From Methylobacterium nonmethylotrophicum (lineage in GTDB: Bacteria; Pseudomonadota; Alphaproteobacteria; Rhizobiales; Beijerinckiaceae), in contig NZ_SRLB01000001.1 in assembly GCF_004745635.1 (NCBI RefSeq), positions 1-64,000 of the forward strand: 64,000 bases of DNA, given 5' to 3'. Position numbers and translations under genes: made by a program. The notes below the pieces were generated by a model. The model saw nothing but the letters and a program-made list of their open reading frames with translations. It was not told the origin of the DNA and did no database searches. Positions 41,106 to 48,745 of this stretch are shown piece after piece; the stretch's first letter is position 1; every line of letters begins with the position of its first letter.

Positions 41106-41351
41106 ATGATCGTCTGTTCCTGCAACGTGCTCTCCGACGGCCAGGTCCGCGCGTGCCTCAATCCCGGCCCGGCCTGCCCGCGCACGCCGGCCCAGGTCTA
41201 TGCCTGCCTCGGCTGCAGCCCGAAATGCGGCCGCTGCGCCCGCACGATCCGGGGCATCCTCGACCGCGCGCTCGCCGAGGCGCACGCCGCCTGCACCACG
41301 ACCTGCGGCGCGGCCTGCACGCTGAAGGAACTGAAGGAGGAGGCCGCGTGA
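41106..41351 (+). CDS. bfd: Bacterioferritin-associated ferredoxin
   Basis: This 81-residue [2Fe-2S] protein releases iron from bacterioferritin by reducing its core. It starts MIVCSCNVLSDGQVRA with Cys4 and Cys6, then has CLGCSPKCGRC with four further Cys (34, 37, 41, 44), of which two complete the cluster. Extra Cys residues near the C-terminus (CTTTCGAAC) are unusual. It is convergent with bfr, which lies on the opposite strand with a 32-bp gap. This differs from the common head-to-tail bfd-bfr order. Confidence 0.9.
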   Translation: MIVCSCNVLSDGQVRACLNPGPACPRTPAQVYACLGCSPKCGRCARTIRGILDRALAEAHAACTTTCGAACTLKELKEEAA

Positions 41352-41383
41352 GGCGGCCCCGCTCCCCGTAAGGTCCGGGACGA

Positions 41384-41881
41384 TTATTCGACCTCGGGCT
41401 CGATCTTCTCCAGGCCGCCGATATGGCGCTGGGCGTAGAGCGGCAGGCCAACCTGGCGGATCAACTCGAGCTGGGTCTCCAGGAAGTCGATATGGCCTTC
41501 CTCGTCGGCGGCCAGGTCCTCGAACAGCTGCTTCGAGACCCGGTCGTTGATCGAGTCGCAGTACTTCGCGGCCTCGAGGTAGAGGCTGCGGGCATCGACC
41601 TCGGCGGAGAGGTCGCACTCGATGATCTCCTGGACGTTCTGGCCGATCCGCAGCGGGTCCAGCTCCTGCAGGTTCGGGAATCCCTCGAGGAACAGGATCC
41701 GGTCGACGAACCGGTCGGCGTGGTTCATCTCCTCGATCGATTCCTTGCGCCAGAACTTGGCGAGATCGATGTAACCCCAGTCGTTGAGCATCCGGAAGTG
41801 GAGCCAGTACTGGCTCACCGCGGTCAGCTCGCTGCGCAGGCCGCGGTTGAGGTACTCGACGACCTTGGCGTCACCCTTCAT
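41384..41881 (-). CDS. bfr: Bacterioferritin
   Basis: This 165-residue haem-containing ferritin subunit forms 24-mer iron stores. All ferroxidase ligands are present at canonical positions (Glu18, Glu51, His54, Glu94, Glu127, His130), as is haem ligand Met52 (EEMNHADR). The C-terminal helix [19 protein letters not shown] is intact. It is convergent with bfd. Iron responsiveness is expected but no box was identified directly upstream. Confidence 0.94.
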   Translation of the reverse strand: MKGDAKVVEYLNRGLRSELTAVSQYWLHFRMLNDWGYIDLAKFWRKESIEEMNHADRFVDRILFLEGFPNLQELDPLRIGQNVQEIIECDLSAEVDARSLYLEAAKYCDSINDRVSKQLFEDLAADEEGHIDFLETQLELIRQVGLPLYAQRHIGGLEKIEPEVE

Positions 41882-42023
41882 CGTTCGATCTCCCGTATCG
41901 ATCGTCCAAACGGGGCCGGGCGGGTGCCGGCCGCCCTGAGCCTAGCTATCAGCGAACGTCCCTGAGGGCCACAGCGGCCGGGCCCCGACGCACGGTGCCC
42001 GCGCGGCGATCACGCGTCGACGA

Positions 42024-43124
42024 TCACGCGTCGAGGCACGCGAAGGCGTCGAGGTCGAGGGCGTGGCCGGCCCGGTCGCGCTTGGCGGTGAGATAGCGGA
42101 TGTTCTCCGGCGTGACCCGGCCGAGCGCCCGCTGGGTGTCGACCACCGTGAGCCCGGCGGCCTCGAGGCTCGCGGCCTTCTCGGGATTGTTGCTGAGAAG
42201 GCGCACCTGGCTGACCCCGAGCGCCTTCAGCATCGCCGCCGCGAAGTCGAACCGGCGCTGGTCGAGGCCGAAGCCCAGGGCCTCGTCGGCCTCGTAGGTG
42301 TCGAGCCCGCGGGCCTGGAGGTCGTAGGCGCGGATCTTGTTGGCGAGCCCGTTCCCGCGGCCCTCCTGGTCGAGGTAGAGCACGATGCCGCCGCCATGCT
42401 GCGCCATCCAGCCGGCGGTGCCGCGCAGCTGGTCGCCGCAATCGCACTTGAGCGAGCCGAACAGGTCGCCGGTCAGGCAGGCCGAGTGCAGCCGCACCGC
42501 TACCGGCCCGGACAGGTCAGGCCGGCCGATCACCACCGCGACCTGGTCGCGCAGGCCCTCGCCGCCGCGGAAGACCACGAACTCGCTCTCCGGCGCGCTC
42601 GCGAGCGGCACCGGCGCCCGGCTGACCGGATGCAGGGACGCGGCCTGCCGGGCCGGGTAGCGGGCGACCGCCTCCGCGGCGACGCTCAGGGTGCCGGGGG
42701 GCGCGGCCTCGCCCGGCACCACCAGGACGGCCGGCAGCACCTGCGCGAGGGCCATCAGGGCAAGCGCCGCCTCGTCGCCGGGGGAGGCCGGCGCGACGGG
42801 TGCGTCGATCCGCCCGTCGAGGCGCAGGGCCAGGGCCTCGATCCGCGCGGCGTCGATCACCGGCAGGGCGACGGCGCCGGCTTCCACCCGTTCGGGCAGG
42901 CCGAGGCGGCGCAGGCGCGGCCCCGGCAGGACGAGGCGTGCGCCGGTGCCCGCCAGCGCCGCCAGGGCGATCTCCCTGTCCGCGTCGAGGGCTTCGGCGG
43001 AGAGGGCCAGCACGGGATCGCGGCCGCGCAGCAGCACGGGGCGTCCGGCGCGGACCTCCATCAGCGCCCGCTCGACTTCGACCTGTTCCCGGCCCGCGGC
43101 CGGGTCTAGACTGTGACTCTGCAT
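42024..43124 (-). CDS. ribA: GTP cyclohydrolase II with atypical N-terminal domain
   Basis: RibA opens the imidazole ring of GTP for riboflavin synthesis. The C-terminal half (about residues 180-366) has zinc-binding CLTGDLFGSLKCDCGDQL, DQEGRGNGLANKIRAYDLQARG and RLLSNNPEKAASLEAAG. The first ~170 residues do not show the acidic motifs of DHBP synthase (RibB), so this is not a normal RibBA; the domain may be degenerate. The start at 43124 is a choice, since two ATGs lie 12-15 bases upstream. It is divergent from cytochrome b561 and, given the pterin-like cluster at 47852-51140, may supply a pterin precursor instead of, or as well as, flavin. Confidence 0.85.
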   Translation of the reverse strand: MQSHSLDPAAGREQVEVERALMEVRAGRPVLLRGRDPVLALSAEALDADREIALAALAGTGARLVLPGPRLRRLGLPERVEAGAVALPVIDAARIEALALRLDGRIDAPVAPASPGDEAALALMALAQVLPAVLVVPGEAAPPGTLSVAAEAVARYPARQAASLHPVSRAPVPLASAPESEFVVFRGGEGLRDQVAVVIGRPDLSGPVAVRLHSACLTGDLFGSLKCDCGDQLRGTAGWMAQHGGGIVLYLDQEGRGNGLANKIRAYDLQARGLDTYEADEALGFGLDQRRFDFAAAMLKALGVSQVRLLSNNPEKAASLEAAGLTVVDTQRALGRVTPENIRYLTAKRDRAGHALDLDAFACLDA

Positions 43125-43328
43125 CGTGACCGACATCATCGACCCTGAGAGAGGCGGCCCGGCGCCGTCGCGTCGGGCCGTGAACCGTAAGGAAGAAACG
43201 GTGGGGGGAAAGCGCCACGGTTCGACGCCGGACCGCATGTGGTGCGTCCGGCCCCGCTTCGCCGCGGATTCCTCGATCAACCTTTCGCGATTGTCCAGGA
43301 CGTCCATACACCCCGGGAGTGAGGCTAC

Positions 43329-43871
43329 ATGACGCCGCGCCGCTACGCTCCATCCCAGAAGGTCCTGCACTGGATCATCGCGATCCTGATCTTCGCCCTG
43401 GTGCCGATCGCGCTCGCCATGGCGAACCTGCCGGACGGCGGGCTGAAGAACGCGCTCTACGAATGGCACAAGTCGTTCGGGCTGACCGTGCTGGCGCTGG
43501 CGCTGGCCCGCCTCCTGGTGCGCGCCTCCCGCGGCGCCCCGCCGCTGGTCGACGGCCTGCCGGCCTGGCAGCGCCGGGCGGCCCGGACCTCGCACCTCGC
43601 GCTCTACGCGCTGATCGTGCTGGTGCCGATCCTCGGCTGGGCCGGCACCTCGGCCTGCTGCGCCCCCGTCATGCTGTACTTCACGCTTCCCCTCACCCTG
43701 CCGATCTCCGGCGGCATGCCGGTCGGCGAGGCGATTCTGAAGGTGCACCAGGTCGCGGCCTTCACGCTGGTCGCCCTCGTCGCGCTGCACGTCGCGGCGG
43801 CCCTGCACCACCACCTGGTGCGGCGGGACGGGACGCTGCGGCGGATGCTACCGGGGGGCGGGGAGGGCTAA
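43329..43871 (+). CDS. Cytochrome b561 family membrane protein
   Basis: The 180-residue four-helix cytochrome has haem-ligand His residues in QKVLHWIIA (helix 1), EWHKSFGL (helix 2), KVHQVAAF and ALHVAAALHHH (helix 4). Helices are clearly hydrophobic (WIIAILIFALVPIALAMA; LALYALIVLVPILGW). It likely shuttles electrons from quinol or superoxide. The TAA stop forms the first bases of the terminator stem at 43868. It shares an upstream region with the divergent ribA gene. Confidence 0.88.
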   Translation: MTPRRYAPSQKVLHWIIAILIFALVPIALAMANLPDGGLKNALYEWHKSFGLTVLALALARLLVRASRGAPPLVDGLPAWQRRAARTSHLALYALIVLVPILGWAGTSACCAPVMLYFTLPLTLPISGGMPVGEAILKVHQVAAFTLVALVALHVAAALHHHLVRRDGTLRRMLPGGGEG

Positions 43872-43911
43872 GCAGAGCCGCATGGCGCAACTCTGCTTAG
43901 CTCCTTGTTTT
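43868..43911 (+). terminator. Intrinsic terminator after cytochrome b561
   Basis: CTAAGCAGAG (43868-43877) pairs perfectly with CTCTGCTTAG (43891-43900), and TTGTTTTT follows at 43905-43912. The same palindrome, cut in half, lies at 728-751, and a partial copy is at 47618-47630. Confidence 0.8.
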
Positions 43912-43912
43912 T

Positions 43913-43958
43913 GCATCATTCTCACCGCCGAACCGGTGACCGCTTCGGCGAATGATGC
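43913..43958. repeat. Inverted repeat between cytochrome b561 and the M48 peptidase
   Basis: GCATCATTC (43913-43921) pairs with GAATGATGC (43950-43958), and CGCCGAA with TTCGGCG inside. The GGCGAATGATGCT arm also occurs as GGCGGAATGATGCTCAG at 47839-47855. Confidence 0.75.
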
Positions 43959-43970
43959 TTAGCCGGACGC

Positions 43971-45908
43971 TCACGTCGGCGGTACGGTCGCCTTCCGGTC
44001 CATCCGGTCGCGGGCGGAGCAGGTCACGAAGTCCTCGGGGCTGTTCGCCAGCAGGGTGAACTCCGCCCGCCTGACCGGCGGCAGGCCCGCGGCCCAGCGC
44101 GGATCGCCGAGGCGCTCGCGCAGGCGCCCGATCGCCCGCTGGTGCGACGGGGACGCGAAGGACCGGCGCATCATCGCGAGGCCCGGCTCGCCGAAATACC
44201 GGTCGACCGCGTGGACGATGGACTTGCGGCTCGAGAGATAGTCGTCGAGCGGCCTGTCGCCGGCCTCGGGGCCCGCCGCCGCCGTCTGGACGGCCTGGGC
44301 CTCGGCGCCGGCCAGCCAGCGGCCGATGTCGAAGGCCCCGTCGCGGCGGGGCGGCGCGTCGACCGCGTGCAGCCCCCCGTCCCCTCGCGCGTAGCCCTTC
44401 GTCCGGAAGCAGCGCCGGGTCCGCACGGTCTCCGCCTCCGTCGCGGGCGACGGCGCGCTGCCGAAGGTCCCGTTCGGGTGCATGGACAGACCGGCGGGAG
44501 GCTCCGTGAGCGCCGCCAGGAACCTGCCCACCGATCCCGACGTCTGGGCCGCCGCGAGGTCCCGGGCCGGCGCGGCGTCGCATCCGACCGGCCTGTCGAG
44601 GCCCGTCGCCCGCAGGGCCAGGCCGACAGAGCTGAAGGCGGCGTTGCAGACGAACTCGCGTCCCACCACCGCGAGCAGGATGCCGGCCGGACGCGGGTCG
44701 AGGGCGGCGGCGAGCGCGGCCGGACGGTGCAGGTCGTGCCGGTGCATGCCGAGGAACACCGCGACGGCGAGCACCGCGCCCAGGGTCATGACCGGCGTGA
44801 AGCCGAGCCAGTTGCGCGCGTCGCCGGGATCGACGAGATCCGGCGTCCCGCGCTCGGAGGCGGGGGGCGCCGCCCCGAACACGCCGGTGCGGATCGCGCA
44901 GGCGGCGCGGTCGCGCTGGTCCGGGCTGCGGGTGTCGCGCCGCTTCGGCGCGTTCAGGGCCATCGACCCGGTGACCGCGACGATCACCGCGATGCGCCGG
45001 GCGATGGTGGGGTGGGTCGCGAACCCGCCCTCGCTGGCGCCGTCGATCATCATCGCATCCTGGCCGGGCGGCAGGTGGTTGAGCCGGCTGCGGCCGTCGA
45101 TCCGCCGGAGCGCCGAGACGAGCGCCGCCGGGTTCTGCGTCGCCTCGACCGCGCAGGCATCGGCGATGAACTCGCGCGAGGAGGAGATCATGAGCCGGAT
45201 CAGCCGGCTGCCGCGGATCGCCGCCTGCCCGCAGATGCCGGCGATCAGGATGAACACGAACAGCGGCGGCAGCACCGCCATGATCACCGGCAGGGAGAGC
45301 AGCGCCCCGACCTGCTGGCGCCGCGCCGCCGGCGGCCGCGCCAGCCAGCCGACCAGGCGCAGGCCGGCATCGGCGGCGGCCAGGAGGCGGATGTCGCCGT
45401 TGACGATGTGGGCGAGCTCGTGGGCCAGCACGGCGGCGAGCTCCTCGTCGTCGAGGGCGTCGATCAGCCCGCGGGTGACCACCACGACGGCGTCCCGGCG
45501 GCCGAGGCCGCACGCGAAGGCGTTGAGCGCCCGCGCCTCGATCACCCCGACATAGGGGGCCGGCAGCCCCATGCCGATGGCGAGCGGCTCGACGAGGCGG
45601 CAGAGCCGCGGCTCGTCGGCATCGTCCACGAAGGCGAAGCCGGTCAGCCGCTGCACCGACCGGACGTGCCGCATCAGGTGCAGGGCGAAGACCGCGCCCG
45701 CCGCGAGCGTGACGAGCGGCACGTAGCGCCGCGCGTAGCCGCCCCAAGCCGTGACGGGCGCGTGGTCGGGATCGACGGCAAGGAGCGGCAGGAGCAGGAA
45801 CAACGCCGCCCCGACATTGATCGCCAGGATCAGGCCGCCGAACAGCGCGATCGAGCGCCGGTCGTTGGCCCGTACCCAGCCGAAGAGGCCGTTGACCCTC
45901 AGGACCAT
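43971..45908 (-). CDS. M48-family membrane metalloprotease (HtpX/LemA-partner type)
   Basis: The 645-residue inner-membrane zinc protease has two N-terminal helices (FGGLILAINVGAALFLLLP; VTLAAGAVFALHLM), zinc motif HELAH (VLAHELAHIVNGD), and the downstream Glu in SSSREFIADACAVE. A hydrophobic helix pair follows, then a long C-terminal soluble part (about residues 350-645) with no recognised domain. HtpX-like proteases degrade misfolded membrane proteins. The gene follows lemA by seven bases, the common LemA-M48 arrangement. The start MVLRVNGLFGWVR at 45908 was chosen because the upstream extension is Ser-rich shadow. Confidence 0.85.
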   Translation of the reverse strand: MVLRVNGLFGWVRANDRRSIALFGGLILAINVGAALFLLLPLLAVDPDHAPVTAWGGYARRYVPLVTLAAGAVFALHLMRHVRSVQRLTGFAFVDDADEPRLCRLVEPLAIGMGLPAPYVGVIEARALNAFACGLGRRDAVVVVTRGLIDALDDEELAAVLAHELAHIVNGDIRLLAAADAGLRLVGWLARPPAARRQQVGALLSLPVIMAVLPPLFVFILIAGICGQAAIRGSRLIRLMISSSREFIADACAVEATQNPAALVSALRRIDGRSRLNHLPPGQDAMMIDGASEGGFATHPTIARRIAVIVAVTGSMALNAPKRRDTRSPDQRDRAACAIRTGVFGAAPPASERGTPDLVDPGDARNWLGFTPVMTLGAVLAVAVFLGMHRHDLHRPAALAAALDPRPAGILLAVVGREFVCNAAFSSVGLALRATGLDRPVGCDAAPARDLAAAQTSGSVGRFLAALTEPPAGLSMHPNGTFGSAPSPATEAETVRTRRCFRTKGYARGDGGLHAVDAPPRRDGAFDIGRWLAGAEAQAVQTAAAGPEAGDRPLDDYLSSRKSIVHAVDRYFGEPGLAMMRRSFASPSHQRAIGRLRERLGDPRWAAGLPPVRRAEFTLLANSPEDFVTCSARDRMDRKATVPPT

Positions 45909-45915
45909 GGCGCCC

Positions 45916-46485
45916 TCACAGCTTGACGGCGCTGGGCTCGTCGATGAGGACGCGCTCGAGGCCGAGGTCGAACGGCGTCCGGGGCTCGAGATTGCGGTGG
46001 CGGGCGACAAGGCTGCCGGGGAACTGGCGCAGGGTCGCGCCGTACTCGCCGACGGCGAGGTTGTAGAAGCGGCGCGCCGCCGTGATGCGGTTCTCCGCGC
46101 CGACGAGCTCGTCGCGCAGGGCGCAGAAATGGCCCGAGGCGAGAAGCTCGGGGTAGCGCTCGGCCACCCCGATCAGGCTGGTGATGCTCTGCGTCAGGTC
46201 CCGCTCGGCCTTCAGCCGCGCCTCGGGGGCGATTGCCGCCGCCGCCTCGGCCTGGGCCCGGGCGACGCCGAGCAGGATCTCGTGCTCGTGGCGCGCGAAG
46301 CCCCGCACCGTCTCGACGAGGTTGGGGATCAGGTTCTGGCGGTGCTTCAGGTGCACGTCGATGTCGGCGAAGGCGGTCTCGCAGCGCTGGTCGAGGGCGA
46401 CCAGGCGATTGTAGGTCGCCACGACGGCGAAGACCGGCAGGACGACGAGTCCGGCGAGCGCGATCAGCAAGATGGTCGATGACAT
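45916..46485 (-). CDS. lemA: LemA family protein
   Basis: This 189-residue membrane-anchored protein has an N-terminal helix (ILLIALAGLVVLPVFAVVATYNRLV) followed by the LemA coiled-coil domain (DIDVHLKHRQNLIPNLVETVRGFARHEHEI, and FYNLAVGEYGATLRQFPGSLVA). The start at 46485 gives family length. It sits seven bases ahead of the M48 protease gene and is likely co-translated. The gene is divergent from pspA, with two palindromes in the 143-bp gap. The pair probably forms an envelope-maintenance module. Confidence 0.9.
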   Translation of the reverse strand: MSSTILLIALAGLVVLPVFAVVATYNRLVALDQRCETAFADIDVHLKHRQNLIPNLVETVRGFARHEHEILLGVARAQAEAAAAIAPEARLKAERDLTQSITSLIGVAERYPELLASGHFCALRDELVGAENRITAARRFYNLAVGEYGATLRQFPGSLVARHRNLEPRTPFDLGLERVLIDEPSAVKL

Positions 46486-46511
46486 GGCCTTCCCCGCGGG
46501 TTCTGTTCGAC

Positions 46512-46538
46512 TGTCTGCAGACGAGGCCGATGCAGACA
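46512..46538. promoter_or_regulatory. Palindromic site in the lemA-pspA divergent region
   Basis: TGTCTGC (46512-46518) is mirrored by GCAGACA (46532-46538), and the first arm overlaps the perfect 10-mer GTCTGCAGAC. It may be an operator for one or both divergent genes. Confidence 0.4.
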
Positions 46539-46568
46539 ATTTTATGAGACCGGTTGTATCGCGGTCGC

Positions 46569-46585
46569 ATTAAGCTGGACTTAAT
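46569..46585. promoter_or_regulatory. Second palindrome in the lemA-pspA gap
   Basis: ATTAAG-CTGGA-CTTAAT is a perfect inverted repeat with a five-base spacer. It lies 44 bp before the pspA-like start, a position suiting an operator. Nothing indicates a sigma-54 site. Confidence 0.45.
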
Positions 46586-46628
46586 GTCGGAAATGTACAT
46601 GCATACCATGACTTGATCGGAGCATCGA

Positions 46629-47294
46629 ATGGCTGAGTCGATCCTTAACCGCATCGCGCGCATTGTCTCGGCTGCGGCCGAAGACTCGGTCGATCGTCTC
46701 GAGAAGGCCGGCGGCGAGGCGGTGATGCGCGAGGCGATCCGCGAGGCGGACCGCGCCGTCGACGAGGTCGTGACCGAGCGCGACGCGGTCATGGCGCGCC
46801 GCCTCCAGGCCGCGCGCCAGCAGGTCCTGCTGGCGAAGCGGGTCGAGGGCTTGGCCGAGAAGGCGCGGTTCGCGGTCGACAGCGGCCGCGACGACCTCGC
46901 CGAGGCGGCCCTGTCGCAGCAGCTCGACTTCGAGGCCCATGCCCGGACCCTCGCCGCCCTGCAGGAGGAGGCGCGCCAGGAGGAGGCGCGCCTCGATGCG
47001 GGCGTGGCCGCGCTCCGGGCGCGCAAGGCGCTGATGGAGGACGCGCTGTCGGCGTATCTCGCCGCCCGGCGCGAGGCCGCCGTGCCGGAGGCGGCGGGAC
47101 CGCATCCGGCGGGCGAGGCGGAGCGCCGGATCGAGGCGGCCGAGCAGGCCTTCGCGCGGGTGATGGCGGAAGCCGCCCCGCCGCGGACCGACGCAGGGGC
47201 CGCGGCCGGCGTCGCCGAGATCGACGCCCTGCAGCGCAGCGCCGCGATCGCCGGGCGCCTCGCCGCCCTCAAGGGGCAGAGGGCCGCATGGTGA
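46629..47294 (+). CDS. PspA/IM30 family protein
   Basis: The 221-residue protein is almost entirely heptad-patterned helix (coiled coil from about residue 20 to 150) with an amphipathic N-terminal helix (MAESILNRIARIVSAAAEDSVDRLE), matching PspA/IM30 proteins that stabilise the cytoplasmic membrane. The end lacks the usual acidic tail. It overlaps the membrane gene at 47288 by seven bases. It lies divergent from lemA and likely belongs to the same envelope-stress module. Confidence 0.8.
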   Translation: MAESILNRIARIVSAAAEDSVDRLEKAGGEAVMREAIREADRAVDEVVTERDAVMARRLQAARQQVLLAKRVEGLAEKARFAVDSGRDDLAEAALSQQLDFEAHARTLAALQEEARQEEARLDAGVAALRARKALMEDALSAYLAARREAAVPEAAGPHPAGEAERRIEAAEQAFARVMAEAAPPRTDAGAAAGVAEIDALQRSAAIAGRLAALKGQRAAW

Positions 47295-47578
47295 TCCAGA
47301 AGCCCCCGGCGCATCTCCTGCGCCCCGATCCGCTCGCGCGCCGGGCGCAGGAGCTGCGGGCGACCGCCGCCAGCGGCGCCGCGCTGGCCCGGACCGGGGG
47401 CCATTACCTCCGCGGCCTCGTCTGCTGGTTCTTCGCGCTGATCTGGGGCTTCGCGGCGCTCGCAGCCGGGCTCTTCGGCGACCTGGGCACCCTCATCGGC
47501 GTCGGCGCCATGGCGGCCGGCATCGGCTGGATGGGCCGGCGCAGCTTCGCCCGGGCGCGGGACGCCCGCGGGGCGTGA
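47288..47578 (+). CDS. Small membrane protein coupled to the PspA-like gene
   Basis: This 96-residue protein starts with ATG at 47288 inside the last codons of the PspA-like gene. It has an N-terminal soluble part and two hydrophobic helices (GLVCWFFALIWGFAALAAGLF; LIGVGAMAAGIGWMG). No family was recognised. The overlap suggests coupling, possibly as a membrane anchor for the PspA-like protein (inference). Confidence 0.65.
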   Translation: MVIQKPPAHLLRPDPLARRAQELRATAASGAALARTGGHYLRGLVCWFFALIWGFAALAAGLFGDLGTLIGVGAMAAGIGWMGRRSFARARDARGA

Positions 47579-47688
47579 TCTCAACGGGGCGACCCGGACG
47601 GATCGTCCCCGGGGCGGCTAAGCAGAATTGCATGCACGGGTACACGACAGCGGGGTTTCGAGGTAGCGTCAGCCCCTCTCACCCGCGA

Positions 47689-47800
47689 CCTCATCCTGAG
47701 GTGCTGCTGCTTGCAGCAGCCTCGAAGGAGGGCGCCAGGGATCGCAGCGCCGCCTGGAGCCCTCCTTCGAGGCCCGCTACGCGGGCACCTCAGGATGAGG
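47689..47800. repeat. REP-like composite palindrome, copy C
   Basis: Bounded by CCTCATCCTGAGG (47689-47701) and CCTCAGGATGAGG (47788-47800), with inner hairpins GCTGCTGCTTGCAGCAGC and GCCCGCTACGCGGGC. Just upstream (47618-47640) is a partial copy of the CTAAGCAGAG palindrome. Confidence 0.85.
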
Positions 47801-47851
47801 TTTGAGGGTCGGAGGTTCGTGACCGGTCGTTCGCGACCGGCGGAATGATGC

Positions 47852-48718
47852 TCAGGCGGGTGCGTCGTGCCGCCGGTTCCACCCTGGCGGCACCGCCAGG
47901 AGATCCCGATGCCCGATCACCGCCCCCGTGCCGGACGCCCGCCGCGCCGCGGCCCAGGCCGCGGCGTCCCCGGGCGGGAGCCGCCCGGTCTCCTCGGCCG
48001 CCCGCGCCGTGCCCTCGGCGAGCTGGCGCAGCAGCGCCGCCTCACCCGGGCTGAGCCGCCAGGGGCTCGCGGCGGTCTCGACCGCATAGCCGTGGCGCCG
48101 GAAGGCCGACGCCAGCGCCTCCGTGGCGCCCGGGCCGGCGGCGGGCCCAAAGCCCTTGTCGCCGGCCTGGTGGGCCAGGAAGGCGGCGTGGATCGCCGCA
48201 TCGGCCGGGTGGGGCGGGGTCCAGGTCTCGCGGCCGTCATACGTGAGGGCGGTGTAGAACACGGCGCCGATCGCAGCGACCGCCTGCGCGACGGCGGCGA
48301 TCCAATCGTCCGAGGCGAGGTCGAACAGGGCCGCCGCGGTGACGAGGTCCGGCGCGTCCCTGAGGGCCGCCGCCGGATCGGCCGCGAGGTCGAGGGCGCG
48401 GAACCGCACGGCGATCCGCGCGCCGTCCCGGTGCAGGATCAGTGCGTCCCCCGCCGCCTCCGCCTGCCCGGCCCAGGCCGCGAGGCGCGCCCGCGCGGCG
48501 GCGAGCAGGGCCGGGTCGTGGTCGACGAGCACCCAGTCCTGCGCCGGGCCGAGATGGGGCGCGAGCGCCCGCAGGTTCGAGCCGGTGCCGCAGCCGAGAT
48601 CGACCGCCAGCACCGGCGCAGGCAAGGCCCGCTTGAGCGCGGCGACGAGGCCGGGATCGCGCGCCGCGTGGTCGGCGGGCTCGCGCAGGGCGAGCCAGTC
48701 GGGGCTGAAGCCGCTCAT
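47852..48718 (-). CDS. Class I SAM-dependent methyltransferase
   Basis: The 288-residue methyltransferase has motif I AVDLGCGTGSNLRALAPHLG (about residues 38-57) and the acidic loop WVLVDHDPALLAAARARL. The N-terminus is FSPDWLALREPADHAARDPGL. The substrate is unknown. It is the last gene of the minus-strand operon with GT4, the PTPS-like protein and the BchC-like dehydrogenase, 27 bp after the glycosyltransferase gene. That context suggests methylation of a small molecule, perhaps a pterin glycoside. Confidence 0.83.
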   Translation of the reverse strand: MSGFSPDWLALREPADHAARDPGLVAALKRALPAPVLAVDLGCGTGSNLRALAPHLGPAQDWVLVDHDPALLAAARARLAAWAGQAEAAGDALILHRDGARIAVRFRALDLAADPAAALRDAPDLVTAAALFDLASDDWIAAVAQAVAAIGAVFYTALTYDGRETWTPPHPADAAIHAAFLAHQAGDKGFGPAAGPGATEALASAFRRHGYAVETAASPWRLSPGEAALLRQLAEGTARAAEETGRLPPGDAAAWAAARRASGTGAVIGHRDLLAVPPGWNRRHDAPA

Positions 48719-48745
48719 CGAAGGCTCCTGCTCATCGAAGGCCTC

